A program made the position numbers and the translations under genes. The notes under the pieces are model-generated. The model made no database searches. It was not told where the DNA came from and worked only from the letters and a program-made list of their open reading frames with translations. From the NCBI RefSeq assembly GCF_000014145.1, contig NC_008255.1, positions 2,062,001 through 2,126,000 on the forward strand: 64,000 nucleotides of DNA, in the 5' to 3' direction. The stretch is from Cytophaga hutchinsonii ATCC 33406 (lineage in GTDB: Bacteria; Bacteroidota; Bacteroidia; Cytophagales; Cytophagaceae). This document shows positions 1-7,437 of the stretch, piece by piece; position 1 is the stretch's first letter, and each line of letters begins with the position of its first letter.

Positions 1-744
1 TGCGGGTGCAGAAGCTGTTTCCTGTTTAGCCGGTTCGCTTGCTGCTGCCGGAGCTGCAGATGGCTTACCGCCGTTTTTATATGCGTTGATGATCGGTGTT
101 ACATCTGTTCCTTTTTCACCAATAATGGCAATCAGGCCGTCGATCTGAACCGCATCTCCTTCTTTTACTTCAATGTGAAGAAGTGTTCCGTCTTCATAAG
201 ATTCCATTTCCATGGTAGCCTTATCAGTAGCTACTTCTGCAAGTAACTCACCAGACTTAACTGCATCTCCAACTTTTTTATGCCATGCTACAATTGTCCC
301 TTCAACCATTGTATCACTCATTTTAGGCATTAAGATCGCTTCTGCTTTGATAGAAGAAAGATCTACTGCAGGTGCAGCCTGTTTAGCCGCTTCCGCAGGC
401 TTTTCAGCTTTTGGTACCTCTGCTTCTGCTTTAGCTTCTGTTTTTGGAGCCTCAGCTGGTGCACCGCCACCTTTGATTTCTTTAATTAAAGCATCAATAT
501 TTTCACCATCTTTACCAATTACTGCAATTACACCATCAATAGGTACTGCACTTTTTGCTTCAGCTGCTATATATAGGAGTGTTCCGTCTTCATAAGATTC
601 CATTTCCATGGTAGCCTTATCCGTTTCAACTTCTGCTAAAAGGTCTCCGGATTTCACCTTATCTCCTACTTTTTTGTGCCATGCCGCGATAACACCTTCT
701 GTCATGGTATCGCTCATTTTAGGCATTTTAATCAATTCTGCCAT
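1..744 (-). CDS. pdhC: Pyruvate dehydrogenase E2 (dihydrolipoamide acetyltransferase), N-terminal part
   Basis: This is the N-terminal 248 residues of an E2 acyltransferase; the gene runs off the left edge. Two lipoyl domains are visible, each with the DKATMEME lipoylation loop; the modified lysines are K43 and K175. They are joined and followed by Ala/Glu/Pro/Lys-rich flexible linkers, as usual in E2 subunits. The E1/E3-binding and catalytic domains must lie beyond position 1. The ATG at 744-742 begins MAELIKMPKMSDTM, the normal E2 start. The acetyl form (pyruvate) is preferred over 2-oxoglutarate because two lipoyl domains with the MPKMSDTM start are typical of PDH E2. The two lipoyl modules share an exact 44-base repeat (182-225 and 578-621). 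Confidence 0.93.
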   Translation of the reverse strand, partial: MAELIKMPKMSDTMTEGVIAAWHKKVGDKVKSGDLLAEVETDKATMEMESYEDGTLLYIAAEAKSAVPIDGVIAVIGKDGENIDALIKEIKGGGAPAEAPKTEAKAEAEVPKAEKPAEAAKQAAPAVDLSSIKAEAILMPKMSDTMVEGTIVAWHKKVGDAVKSGELLAEVATDKATMEMESYEDGTLLHIEVKEGDAVQIDGLIAIIGEKGTDVTPIINAYKNGGKPSAAPAAASEPAKQETASAPA

Positions 745-779
745 TATCTTTTATAGAGATTAAACGTATGCTTAGAACT

Positions 780-787
780 CAAAAATA
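780..787 (-). promoter_or_regulatory. Possible -7 promoter element for the E2 gene
   Basis: The minus strand reads TATTTTTG here, a match to the Bacteroidota -7 consensus TAnnTTTG. It would place transcription start about 30 bases upstream of the E2 ATG at 744. I do not see a convincing TTG -33 element at 17-23 bases upstream, so this is tentative. Confidence 0.3.
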
Positions 788-972
788 CGTTTTTTACAAT
801 AAATTCCCACTACTAAGTATAGAATTTCTGTAGGTACTTTTGCGTAGCTGCTTATTTTTTTATTTTTAAAGAACCGACCTGTATTTAAAGAACTGTTTGT
901 TAACGGATTGCTTTTTCAGCTACTTCCGGCTCGCGCACCCAATCTTTCAACAACAGGTATGGAATTTAGGTT

Positions 973-1605
973 TCAATCCGGTATTTGCTGCAGGCCGGCC
1001 AAATGTTGCTGATCATTGCTGCAGACAATTTTTATTTCCTGCACACTTCCTTCCAATACATATAAACATAGATTGGCGTGCTGAAACTGATCCATTTCAG
1101 CCAGGCTTGTTTTAGTAATCAGGCTCAATAAGATACGGATGGCTCTGCCGTGCATACACATGAGAATGGTTTCATAGGGAGAATTAAGAATTTCCGTTAC
1201 AACGGGTTCCTGACGCTTCTGTACATCCAGCGGACTTTCACCACCCCACATTTTGAATTCAATATCGCCTTGCTGCCAGCGGGCCAGAAGATCTTTATAT
1301 TCATTGTGTTCAGTGGCCGTTGCCAGTTTACCATCCATTTCGCCCCAGCTGATCTCATTCAAACCCGGACGGATGAAATGCGGAATCGGCTGATCAATAA
1401 AGGACTGTACAGATTCAATGCTTCTGTTCAAGGCAGATGTATATACCACATCAAACGGTATGTGCCTGTATGCCTGATAAAAGGCATCCGCCTGGGCACG
1501 TCCCGTGTCATTCAACGATGAATTTACTGCACTGCCTTGTACAATTCCCCTTTTATTGAATTCCGTTTGTCCGTGGCGGACGAGGTATATTTTTTTGGTA
1601 CTCAA
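973..1605 (-). CDS. Histidine phosphatase family protein (phosphoglycerate mutase-like)
   Basis: A phosphohistidine-type phosphatase of about 210 residues. The N-terminal LVRHGQTEFN carries the catalytic histidine (RHG motif). A second conserved histidine lies in MCMHGRAIRILL, and the acid/base glutamate region is around EISWGEMDG. Length fits the cobC/GpmB group. There is no ATG before the RHG motif; I chose the TTG at 1605-1603, which gives MSTKKIYLVRHG. A longer TTG start at 1632 is possible but would nearly abut the divergent menI. The substrate cannot be told from sequence. It is divergent from the menaquinone operon and not evidently part of it. Confidence 0.8.
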   Translation of the reverse strand: MSTKKIYLVRHGQTEFNKRGIVQGSAVNSSLNDTGRAQADAFYQAYRHIPFDVVYTSALNRSIESVQSFIDQPIPHFIRPGLNEISWGEMDGKLATATEHNEYKDLLARWQQGDIEFKMWGGESPLDVQKRQEPVVTEILNSPYETILMCMHGRAIRILLSLITKTSLAEMDQFQHANLCLYVLEGSVQEIKIVCSNDQQHLAGLQQIPD

Positions 1606-1613
1606 AATTATTC

Positions 1614-1621
1614 TACTTTTG
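1614..1621 (+). promoter_or_regulatory. Possible -7 promoter element for the menaquinone operon
   Basis: TACTTTTG matches the Bacteroidota TAnnTTTG -7 element, with a TTTG at 1594-1597 as a possible -33 box (16-base spacer, slightly short). It would start transcription about 20 bases before the menI ATG at 1650. Confidence 0.4.
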
Positions 1622-1649
1622 TTAGCCTTCAATCTTGCTTACAAGTATA

Positions 1650-2069
1650 ATGATAAATACAAACATAACACTTGAAGAATTAAATAAAATGAGTGTGAAC
1701 ACCATGGGTGAACACCTGGGAATTGTATTTACAGAAGTAGGTACCGATTATATCTGCGGCACCATGCCGGTAGATAACCGAACCAAGCAGCCGATGGGAT
1801 TGTTACATGGCGGAGCATCCGGTGTATTAGCCGAAACACTTGGCAGCATCGGTTCGTATTTGTGTGTGGATATTAAAACGAAGGCCTGTGTGGGCCTCAA
1901 CCTTTCGTGCAACCACATACGTGCGGCCAAGGACGGTCTGGTGACTGGTAAAGCTGTATTGATACATGAAGGCGGAAAAACACATATCTGGAATATTGAT
2001 ATAACAAACGATAAGCAGCAGCTTATCTGCAGCAGCAGATTAACGGTAATGGTGTTGGATAAAAAGTAG
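1650..2069 (+). CDS. menI: Hotdog-fold thioesterase, probable 1,4-dihydroxy-2-naphthoyl-CoA hydrolase
   Basis: A 139-residue PaaI/YdiI-type hotdog thioesterase. The motif GLLHGGASGVLAETLGS carries H53 and E62, matching the catalytic His54 and Glu63 of E. coli YdiI. In that family the enzyme hydrolyses DHNA-CoA in menaquinone synthesis. The genomic position supports that role: menF follows after one base and menD after that. The start is the ATG at 1650; an in-frame TTG at 1635 would add five residues without family support. General acyl-CoA thioesterase activity cannot be excluded from sequence, but the operon makes MenI the best reading. Confidence 0.82.
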   Translation: MINTNITLEELNKMSVNTMGEHLGIVFTEVGTDYICGTMPVDNRTKQPMGLLHGGASGVLAETLGSIGSYLCVDIKTKACVGLNLSCNHIRAAKDGLVTGKAVLIHEGGKTHIWNIDITNDKQQLICSSRLTVMVLDKK

Positions 2070-2070
2070 C

Positions 2071-3288
2071 ATGAATTCTTCTACAATTGTACAGACAGAC
2101 ATATCCTCAACTCTTTGTAAACAGGATTTGATCAAAGGGAGTTTATACTCCGCGCTCAGGCATTCATATGCTATAGCGTGCTGGTCTAACCCTGAATCAA
2201 AAAACTGGGACATCTTAATCGACCCGCAGCCAACCTTGCTTGCGGAAAATAAAACACCTTACCTGCATAAACTTCCCTCCGGTTTTCTGATCGCACCGTT
2301 TAAATCAAACGCGGCAAAATATTTTATTCAGAACAAAATCCATATTCAGCTTGGAGATACCGTAAACTGCAGCGCACAGGCCGGACATGAATCTACGTTA
2401 GAAGATGTTCTGCAGACAAGCCGCTTAGCAAAAGATACTTCCTTATCGCTGGCAGATCTCTTACCTGAAAAAGAATTTCTCACCCAATCAGCTGATCAGG
2501 ATTATATCAACGGTGTGGAAGCAGCCAAAGAAATTATTGTAAACAGTGAATTGCAGAAAGTGGTACTGGCGCGTTCCAAAGATAAGCAGGTAAACCTTGC
2601 CAATCTGGAAACCGTTGTATTAAACCTGCGCGAACATTATCCGCTTGCATATATAGGAATTTTCTTCCACCCCGAAACGGGATTGTGGATCAGCGCTACA
2701 CCGGAACTGCTTTTATGTACCGATCGAAACGGCACGTTTAAAACCGTTGCACTAGCCGGTACGCAGAAATACAATCCGGAAATACCTATCCGGGATGTAT
2801 CCTGGACACACAAAGAGATCGAGGAACAGGCGCTGGTGTGCCGATACATCATCAATTGTTTTAAGACAATCCGTTTACGCGAATATGTTGAACAGGGACC
2901 TCGAACGATACAGTCCGGCAGCCTGCTGCATTTAAAAACAGAATACACAGCCAATACATCGGAAGTAAATATGCAGGAACTGGGTACAACCATGCTGCAG
3001 CTGCTCCACCCCACTTCGGCTGTGTGCGGCATGCCTAAAAAACCAGCCATTGATTTTATTGAACGGCATGAGCAGTTCGACCGTAAATTATTCAGCGGTT
3101 ATTCCGGACCTGTGAACATGGAAAAAGAAACCGCCTTATATGTAACGTTGCGCTGTGCACAGGTTCATGCAAACAGTATAACCTTGTACGCAGGTGCCGG
3201 CATCACGGCAGATTCAGTTCCTCAAAAAGAATTTGAAGAAACGAATCTGAAAATGAATGTAATTGGCAACGCTTTTAGTAATTTATAA
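2071..3288 (+). CDS. menF: Isochorismate synthase
   Basis: A 405-residue chorismate-binding enzyme that converts chorismate to isochorismate, the first committed step to menaquinone. Visible family motifs are LQKVVLARSKD (K163, the general base position), the substrate-binding strand GLWISATPELLL, FKTVALAGT, HPTSAVCGMPK and the Mg-binding glutamate region in EFEETNLKMNVI. Short first half (about 140 residues) is less conserved, as usual. It starts one base after menI and is followed by menD 21 bases later. EntC (siderophore) is the alternative, but the menI and menD neighbours argue for MenF. Confidence 0.93.
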   Translation: MNSSTIVQTDISSTLCKQDLIKGSLYSALRHSYAIACWSNPESKNWDILIDPQPTLLAENKTPYLHKLPSGFLIAPFKSNAAKYFIQNKIHIQLGDTVNCSAQAGHESTLEDVLQTSRLAKDTSLSLADLLPEKEFLTQSADQDYINGVEAAKEIIVNSELQKVVLARSKDKQVNLANLETVVLNLREHYPLAYIGIFFHPETGLWISATPELLLCTDRNGTFKTVALAGTQKYNPEIPIRDVSWTHKEIEEQALVCRYIINCFKTIRLREYVEQGPRTIQSGSLLHLKTEYTANTSEVNMQELGTTMLQLLHPTSAVCGMPKKPAIDFIERHEQFDRKLFSGYSGPVNMEKETALYVTLRCAQVHANSITLYAGAGITADSVPQKEFEETNLKMNVIGNAFSNL

Positions 3289-3309
3289 CTTCAACTTTAC
3301 GCAACCGTT

Positions 3310-4989
3310 TTGCAAGCAATCTACGATATACCCGAAATACTCTTTCAGCATGGCGTAACAGATGTTGTACTTTCTCCGGGATCACGCTGTGCACCCTTAA
3401 GCATAGCCTTTTCCCGTCATAAAAAACTGCAGATAAAAGTTGTTCCTGACGAACGTTCGGCCGCATTCATTGCACTGGGTATGTCGCTGCAAACGCAGAA
3501 ACCTACGGTATTGATCTGCACGTCAGGTTCTGCCTTATATAACTACGCGCCTGCCATTGTAGAAGCCTATTATCAGCGTGTACCGTTGATTGTACTGTCT
3601 GCAGACCGTCCGCCGGAATGGATCGACCAAAACGATGGACAAACGATTCGTCAGCAGGAAATATATGGGAAACACAGCAAAGCATTCTTCCAGTTATCTG
3701 CAGAGCACGAATTACCAGATACCCAATGGGAAACGTACCGCAAGGTAAACGAAGCGGTTTCCATTTCCGAAGCATATCCCAAAGGTCCGGTACACATCAA
3801 TATTCCTTTCCGCGAGCCGTTTTATCCGAAAGGCGAGATTATGTTCTCCGGATCACCTACCGTTATTAAACGGGAACAGCCGCTTCATACATTAAGCGAC
3901 GAGCAATGGAAAAGCATTCAGCACAAATTAGATTCGTATAAAAAAATACTTTTTGTCGGCGGACAACATCTGTACGACGAATCGCTTCGCTTAAAAATCG
4001 GTAACATCAAAGCACCATTTATTGGTGAAGTTGTATCAAACCTGCATGGCGTGCGCAATGTTATACATACGCACGACACCTTACTTACTTCTATCCCCTT
4101 AACCGATCTGGAAGAATTAAAACCCGACCTGGTTATCTCTTTTGGCGGCGCATTATTATCAAAATGGCTGAAGCAATTTATCCGCAGCAATGAATCCATT
4201 GATCATTGGTATGTAGGCCCGGATGTAACTACACCGGATGTATTTCAGCACTTGTGCCAGATCATTCCGGTACAATTAAATGAGTTCTTATCCAAAACAA
4301 CTATAGCTTCCAATACGCAGGAACAATTCGTGCAACGCTGGATCCAGCAGCAGACACATATTATTCCGGCTATACGGGAATTCAATACGAAGGAAAAAGT
4401 CTTTAATGAATTTACAGCTGTATTTGATGTCTTAAATCATCTTCCTGCTTTTGCCAAACTGCATTTAGCCAACAGCATGTCGGTGCGTTACGCAAACACA
4501 CTTGGTATTTCTCAGCGTAATGCCGAAGTATTTGCCAACAGAGGTACCAGCGGTATAGACGGTGTGATCAGCACGGCTTATGGGTATGCATTAAAAACTT
4601 CGCAACTGGTTACAATCATAACCGGCGATCTGGCATTTTTTTATGACCGCAATGCGTTCTGGAATAATTACAAGCCATCAAACTTACGCGTTGTATTATT
4701 AAACAACCACGGTGGCGGAATCTTCCGTATGATTGATGGCCCCTCGGCATTACCTGAGCTGGATGAACTTTTTGAAACAAAACAAACGTTAAGCGCAAGG
4801 TACCTTGCAACAGAGCATGGCCTGGAATATACGTTGTGTAAAAACTTAAATGGTTTGAATCAGGCGCTTGAAAGCTTCTTCCAGCCATCCATGTTCGGAA
4901 AGATTTTAGAAATTGAAACAGATTCAGTAAAAAATACTGAAGTTTTCAAACGATTCAAAAAGACGATACAGCAATCGTATTTATCTTAA
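3310..4989 (+). CDS. menD: SEPHCHC synthase, thiamine-diphosphate dependent
   Basis: A 559-residue MenD that adds the succinic semialdehyde unit from 2-oxoglutarate to isochorismate. Motifs: LSPGSRCAPLSIAF near the N terminus, the ThDP-activating glutamate in VPDERSAAF (E48), and the GD...NN cofactor motif around residues 437-470 (TGDLAFFYD to LLNNHGGGIF). The start is forced to TTG at 3310: an in-frame stop lies at 3286-3288 and the next ATG would remove the conserved PGSR motif. It lies 21 bases after menF and closes the operon visible here. A stem-loop follows at 5037-5088. Confidence 0.95.
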   Translation: MQAIYDIPEILFQHGVTDVVLSPGSRCAPLSIAFSRHKKLQIKVVPDERSAAFIALGMSLQTQKPTVLICTSGSALYNYAPAIVEAYYQRVPLIVLSADRPPEWIDQNDGQTIRQQEIYGKHSKAFFQLSAEHELPDTQWETYRKVNEAVSISEAYPKGPVHINIPFREPFYPKGEIMFSGSPTVIKREQPLHTLSDEQWKSIQHKLDSYKKILFVGGQHLYDESLRLKIGNIKAPFIGEVVSNLHGVRNVIHTHDTLLTSIPLTDLEELKPDLVISFGGALLSKWLKQFIRSNESIDHWYVGPDVTTPDVFQHLCQIIPVQLNEFLSKTTIASNTQEQFVQRWIQQQTHIIPAIREFNTKEKVFNEFTAVFDVLNHLPAFAKLHLANSMSVRYANTLGISQRNAEVFANRGTSGIDGVISTAYGYALKTSQLVTIITGDLAFFYDRNAFWNNYKPSNLRVVLLNNHGGGIFRMIDGPSALPELDELFETKQTLSARYLATEHGLEYTLCKNLNGLNQALESFFQPSMFGKILEIETDSVKNTEVFKRFKKTIQQSYLS

Positions 4990-5013
4990 TAAATTTCAAA
5001 TCACAAAAACCAA

Positions 5014-5027
5014 TTCGCCGCGGCGAA
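5014..5027. repeat. 14-base perfect GC-rich palindrome
   Basis: TTCGCCGCGGCGAA is a perfect palindrome without loop, a GC-rich island in AT-rich spacer between menD and the DinB-like gene. It could add to termination with the hairpin just downstream, or bind a dimeric protein; neither is shown. Confidence 0.4.
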
Positions 5028-5036
5028 AATAAAAAA

Positions 5037-5088
5037 CAAGTCCCAAGCGGTCAAAACAAAACGTTTACTCTTGTCCGTTTGGGATTTG
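5037..5088. terminator. Stem-loop between convergent menD and DinB-like gene
   Basis: A 14-base stem (5037-5050 with 5075-5088, two G-T pairs) encloses a 24-base loop. It lies between convergent genes and ends at the stop codon of the minus-strand gene. The T-tract is weak, so terminator function is inferred from position. Confidence 0.5.
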
Positions 5089-5565
5089 TTATTTGGAATT
5101 TGATTCATTCACTACGGCTCTTTTCAACGCCAGTACATATCCATAATGCAGGCCTTCATGAAAAACCATGAAATTGATACAGTCTTCTATGTTGCGGAGC
5201 TCCACTCCATAGCGATTTAGAAACGTTTTAAAATCTGAAAAATGCCCTTGTTCATAATCGCTTTCCATACGGTCGATGGTGGGTAACAACAACTGTTTTA
5301 TTGTTTCGATCGCTGCGGATGAAATAGTACCAACGGGTTTTGTTTCCGGTTTAAACAGTTTCAAATAACCTTCATCCACAACGATAGGTTTGCCGGAACG
5401 TACATAACACAGCCCCTGCTGACTGGCAATCAAATGTCCGAGATTCCAGATAATATTATTGTTGTATCCTTCCGGAATCTTATTCAGCTGCTCATCAGTT
5501 AACTCACTTACAATACCAATAAGTGATTGTCGCCCTTTCCGAATAATTTCCAGTTGTGTTTTCAT
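5089..5565 (-). CDS. DinB-like domain protein
   Basis: A 158-residue four-helix DinB/YfiT-like protein. Three histidines in the family's metal-binding positions are present: H44 (NLGHLIAS), and H136 and H140 (FHEGLHYGY). Family members include bacillithiol/mycothiol-dependent S-transferases and many unassigned proteins. A bshB1 gene is present in this window, so a bacillithiol-dependent role is possible but speculative. I chose the ATG at 5565, giving MKTQLEIIRKG; a TTG at 5595 would overlap the upstream peptidase gene by 17 bases and add ten unconserved residues. Confidence 0.82.
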   Translation of the reverse strand: MKTQLEIIRKGRQSLIGIVSELTDEQLNKIPEGYNNNIIWNLGHLIASQQGLCYVRSGKPIVVDEGYLKLFKPETKPVGTISSAAIETIKQLLLPTIDRMESDYEQGHFSDFKTFLNRYGVELRNIEDCINFMVFHEGLHYGYVLALKRAVVNESNSK

Positions 5566-5578
5566 GGCATATCCGTTA

Positions 5579-6430
5579 TTATAAAACTTCTTCAAATGTA
5601 TTTCCCTGGCTCATGTCTCCTGTTTTAAACCCGCGGGTAAACCACTCGATCCGCTGTGCAGAGGTACCGTGGGTGAAGCCATCAGGCTGTACATAGCCAC
5701 GTGCCATTTTTTGCAGGTGATCGTCTCCTACTGCACTTGCCGCACTGATTGCTTCTTCAATATCACCCGGCTCAAGCACGTGATTCATTTCTTCATTATG
5801 ATGTGCCCATACACCCGCATAAAAATCAGCTTGCAACTCCAATGCAACGGATAATTTATTTGATTCTTTTTCACTGAGCTGCTGACGTTGATTATACACC
5901 TGTTCAGATGTTCCCAATAAATTCTGCACGTGGTGGCCGATCTCATGTGCAATCACGTAAGCAATAGCAAAATCCCCTCCTTCGGCACCATACTTATTTT
6001 TTAATTCATCAAAGAATGCTAAATCAATATATACCTTCTGATCTGCCGGGCAATAAAAGGGCCCGATTGAAGCACTTGCATTTCCGCAGCCCGATTCGGT
6101 TGCGTCTCTGTATAAAACCAATGTAGGCTCCACATACGTTTTACCAGCTTCGGCAAACAGCTTGTTCCAGACATCTTCGTTATCAGCCAGCATTACCCGA
6201 ACCATCTTACCCATCTCCTCATCTTCTGCACTTAAGGGTTGTTCTGTCTGTGAAGTAGTATTTACCTGCTGCTCGATCTGACTTAATATCTGCGCACTGT
6301 CTCCTCCAAGAAACATCTGAACCAGAAAAAATACAATACCGATTGCACCACCGCCCAACGCGATTTTACCACCTGAAAAACCTCTGCGGTCATCTACATT
6401 TCCACTTTCTCTTCTATTCTGCCATTTCAT
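5579..6430 (-). CDS. YpfJ-type neutral zinc metallopeptidase
   Basis: A 283-residue putative membrane-anchored metallopeptidase. The N terminus MKWQNRRESGNVDDRRG is the family signature, followed by one membrane segment at about 24-42. The zincin motif HEIGHH (H162, E163, H166) follows YVIAHEIGHHVQNLLG, with the third ligand expected in the ELQADFYAG segment. This places the catalytic domain outside the cytoplasm. Substrate unknown. It lies 13 bases upstream of the DinB-like gene and may be cotranscribed. The terminator of the preceding gene sits at 6497-6541. Confidence 0.9.
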   Translation of the reverse strand: MKWQNRRESGNVDDRRGFSGGKIALGGGAIGIVFFLVQMFLGGDSAQILSQIEQQVNTTSQTEQPLSAEDEEMGKMVRVMLADNEDVWNKLFAEAGKTYVEPTLVLYRDATESGCGNASASIGPFYCPADQKVYIDLAFFDELKNKYGAEGGDFAIAYVIAHEIGHHVQNLLGTSEQVYNQRQQLSEKESNKLSVALELQADFYAGVWAHHNEEMNHVLEPGDIEEAISAASAVGDDHLQKMARGYVQPDGFTHGTSAQRIEWFTRGFKTGDMSQGNTFEEVL

Positions 6431-6496
6431 ATGTTTCGTGTTTAAAAGCGGGTATTATACCCTATAACTAATGTACATTAAATCTTTGATTTCTAA

Positions 6497-6541
6497 AAAC
6501 AAAAAAGGCCTGATACAATGCATCAGGCCTTTTTTGTTTTT
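6497..6541 (-). terminator. Strong intrinsic terminator
   Basis: A perfect inverted repeat with 19-base arms (6497-6515 and 6523-6541) and a 7-base loop, GC core AGGCCTGAT flanked by A and T tracts on both sides. It ends the minus-strand gene at 6555. Confidence 0.9.
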
Positions 6542-6554
6542 AGAACAAAGTAAA

Positions 6555-7055
6555 TTATTTCTGCTTTTCAGTATAGTTTGATCCTTTGATCATTTCATCA
6601 AAATACAGAATAGACCAAACGATATTTGTTTTTTCAGAATAAGGAATAACATCATCTAAAGTTTCATTGAGTGAATTAACAAAATCCGCTTTGTTCTTCG
6701 CTTCTTTTTCAAGGTGTGCAATATTTACTTCTGTTTCAGGAATAGACATATCGTTGAATGTTGCGCCCGGCTCCGGATGCAAGGATAAGAATGGTAAAAT
6801 TTCAATCAAATATGCCAGCCTTGATTTGTAAATACGGATCAAGTCAAGCTTAGGCATTTTATTCAATTCATCTTTTGTATAGTATTTTGTTATTTTAGGA
6901 ATTTTAACAAACGCATGTGCGGTGTCTTTTCCCAATGCGTTAAAAGCCGGTGAAGAAGTAGTTGCCTGGTTCTGGTTCGTAAAGCTTAACAGCGCAAACA
7001 TGCTCACTAAACCCAAAACAAATACTATTGACAGTTTTAGAATATTATTTTTCAT
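6555..7055 (-). CDS. Exported or membrane-anchored protein of unknown function
   Basis: A 166-residue protein that I do not recognise. It begins with MKNNILKLS and a hydrophobic stretch to about residue 26, a signal peptide or anchor. The rest is soluble, helix-prone and contains the segment ELNKMPKLDLIRIYKSRLAYL. There is no lipobox. It stands alone: a strong terminator follows, and a 382-base spacer separates it from the divergent ABC-F gene. Confidence 0.65.
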   Translation of the reverse strand: MKNNILKLSIVFVLGLVSMFALLSFTNQNQATTSSPAFNALGKDTAHAFVKIPKITKYYTKDELNKMPKLDLIRIYKSRLAYLIEILPFLSLHPEPGATFNDMSIPETEVNIAHLEKEAKNKADFVNSLNETLDDVIPYSEKTNIVWSILYFDEMIKGSNYTEKQK

Positions 7056-7437
7056 ATAATTAGTTAAATATTTTTAATATAGGGAATACGAAGTTAAGTA
7101 AAATATATTTCAATGATTTGAAGCAATCGCAGATACTTCATGAAAAGTTATCCACATTATTGATTCAATAGTAATCTTAATTTACTAAATAATAACAACT
7201 TAATACGAATAGTTTAAGCATTTTTTATTTTTTCTGATAACAAAAAGATAAAAATCGCGTAAAAGGATTTCCGTTTTAGATATCCTCTTCTTTTTATAGC
7301 CTTGATGTAGAGGTTTTGGCTCTGCTTTACCGAAAAAATCATCAAAACAAGGCAGCTGTTTTTTCTCTGCCTATCAAGTATAGCTCCCACATTTTACGGC
7401 TAAAATTAGCTATCTTTACACCCTTAAATTTATCTGC
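7056..7437. other. Intergenic spacer with a single DnaA-box match
   Basis: This 382-base AT-rich spacer lies between two divergent genes and has no plausible coding frame. It holds one exact DnaA box (TTATCCACA, 7148-7156) on the plus strand. A TATCTTTA sequence at about 7412 resembles a -7 element for the ABC-F gene with one mismatch. Nothing else is evident. Confidence 0.5.

Noticed and set aside
835-842. TACTTTTG promoter-like match on the plus strand
   Set aside because: The only plus-strand frame downstream (897-1115) is antisense to the phosphatase gene and looks non-coding, so there is no gene for it to serve.
1150-1521. 123-codon open frame on the plus strand
   Set aside because: It lies fully antisense to the histidine phosphatase gene and its translation has no family features.
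2637-3050. 137-codon open frame on the minus strand
   Set aside because: It is antisense to menF, which is confidently assigned.
7148-7156. Exact DnaA box TTATCCACA, possible replication origin
   Set aside because: Only one box is seen, with no cluster, no dnaA gene nearby and no clear unwinding region. A chance match in AT-rich spacer is enough.
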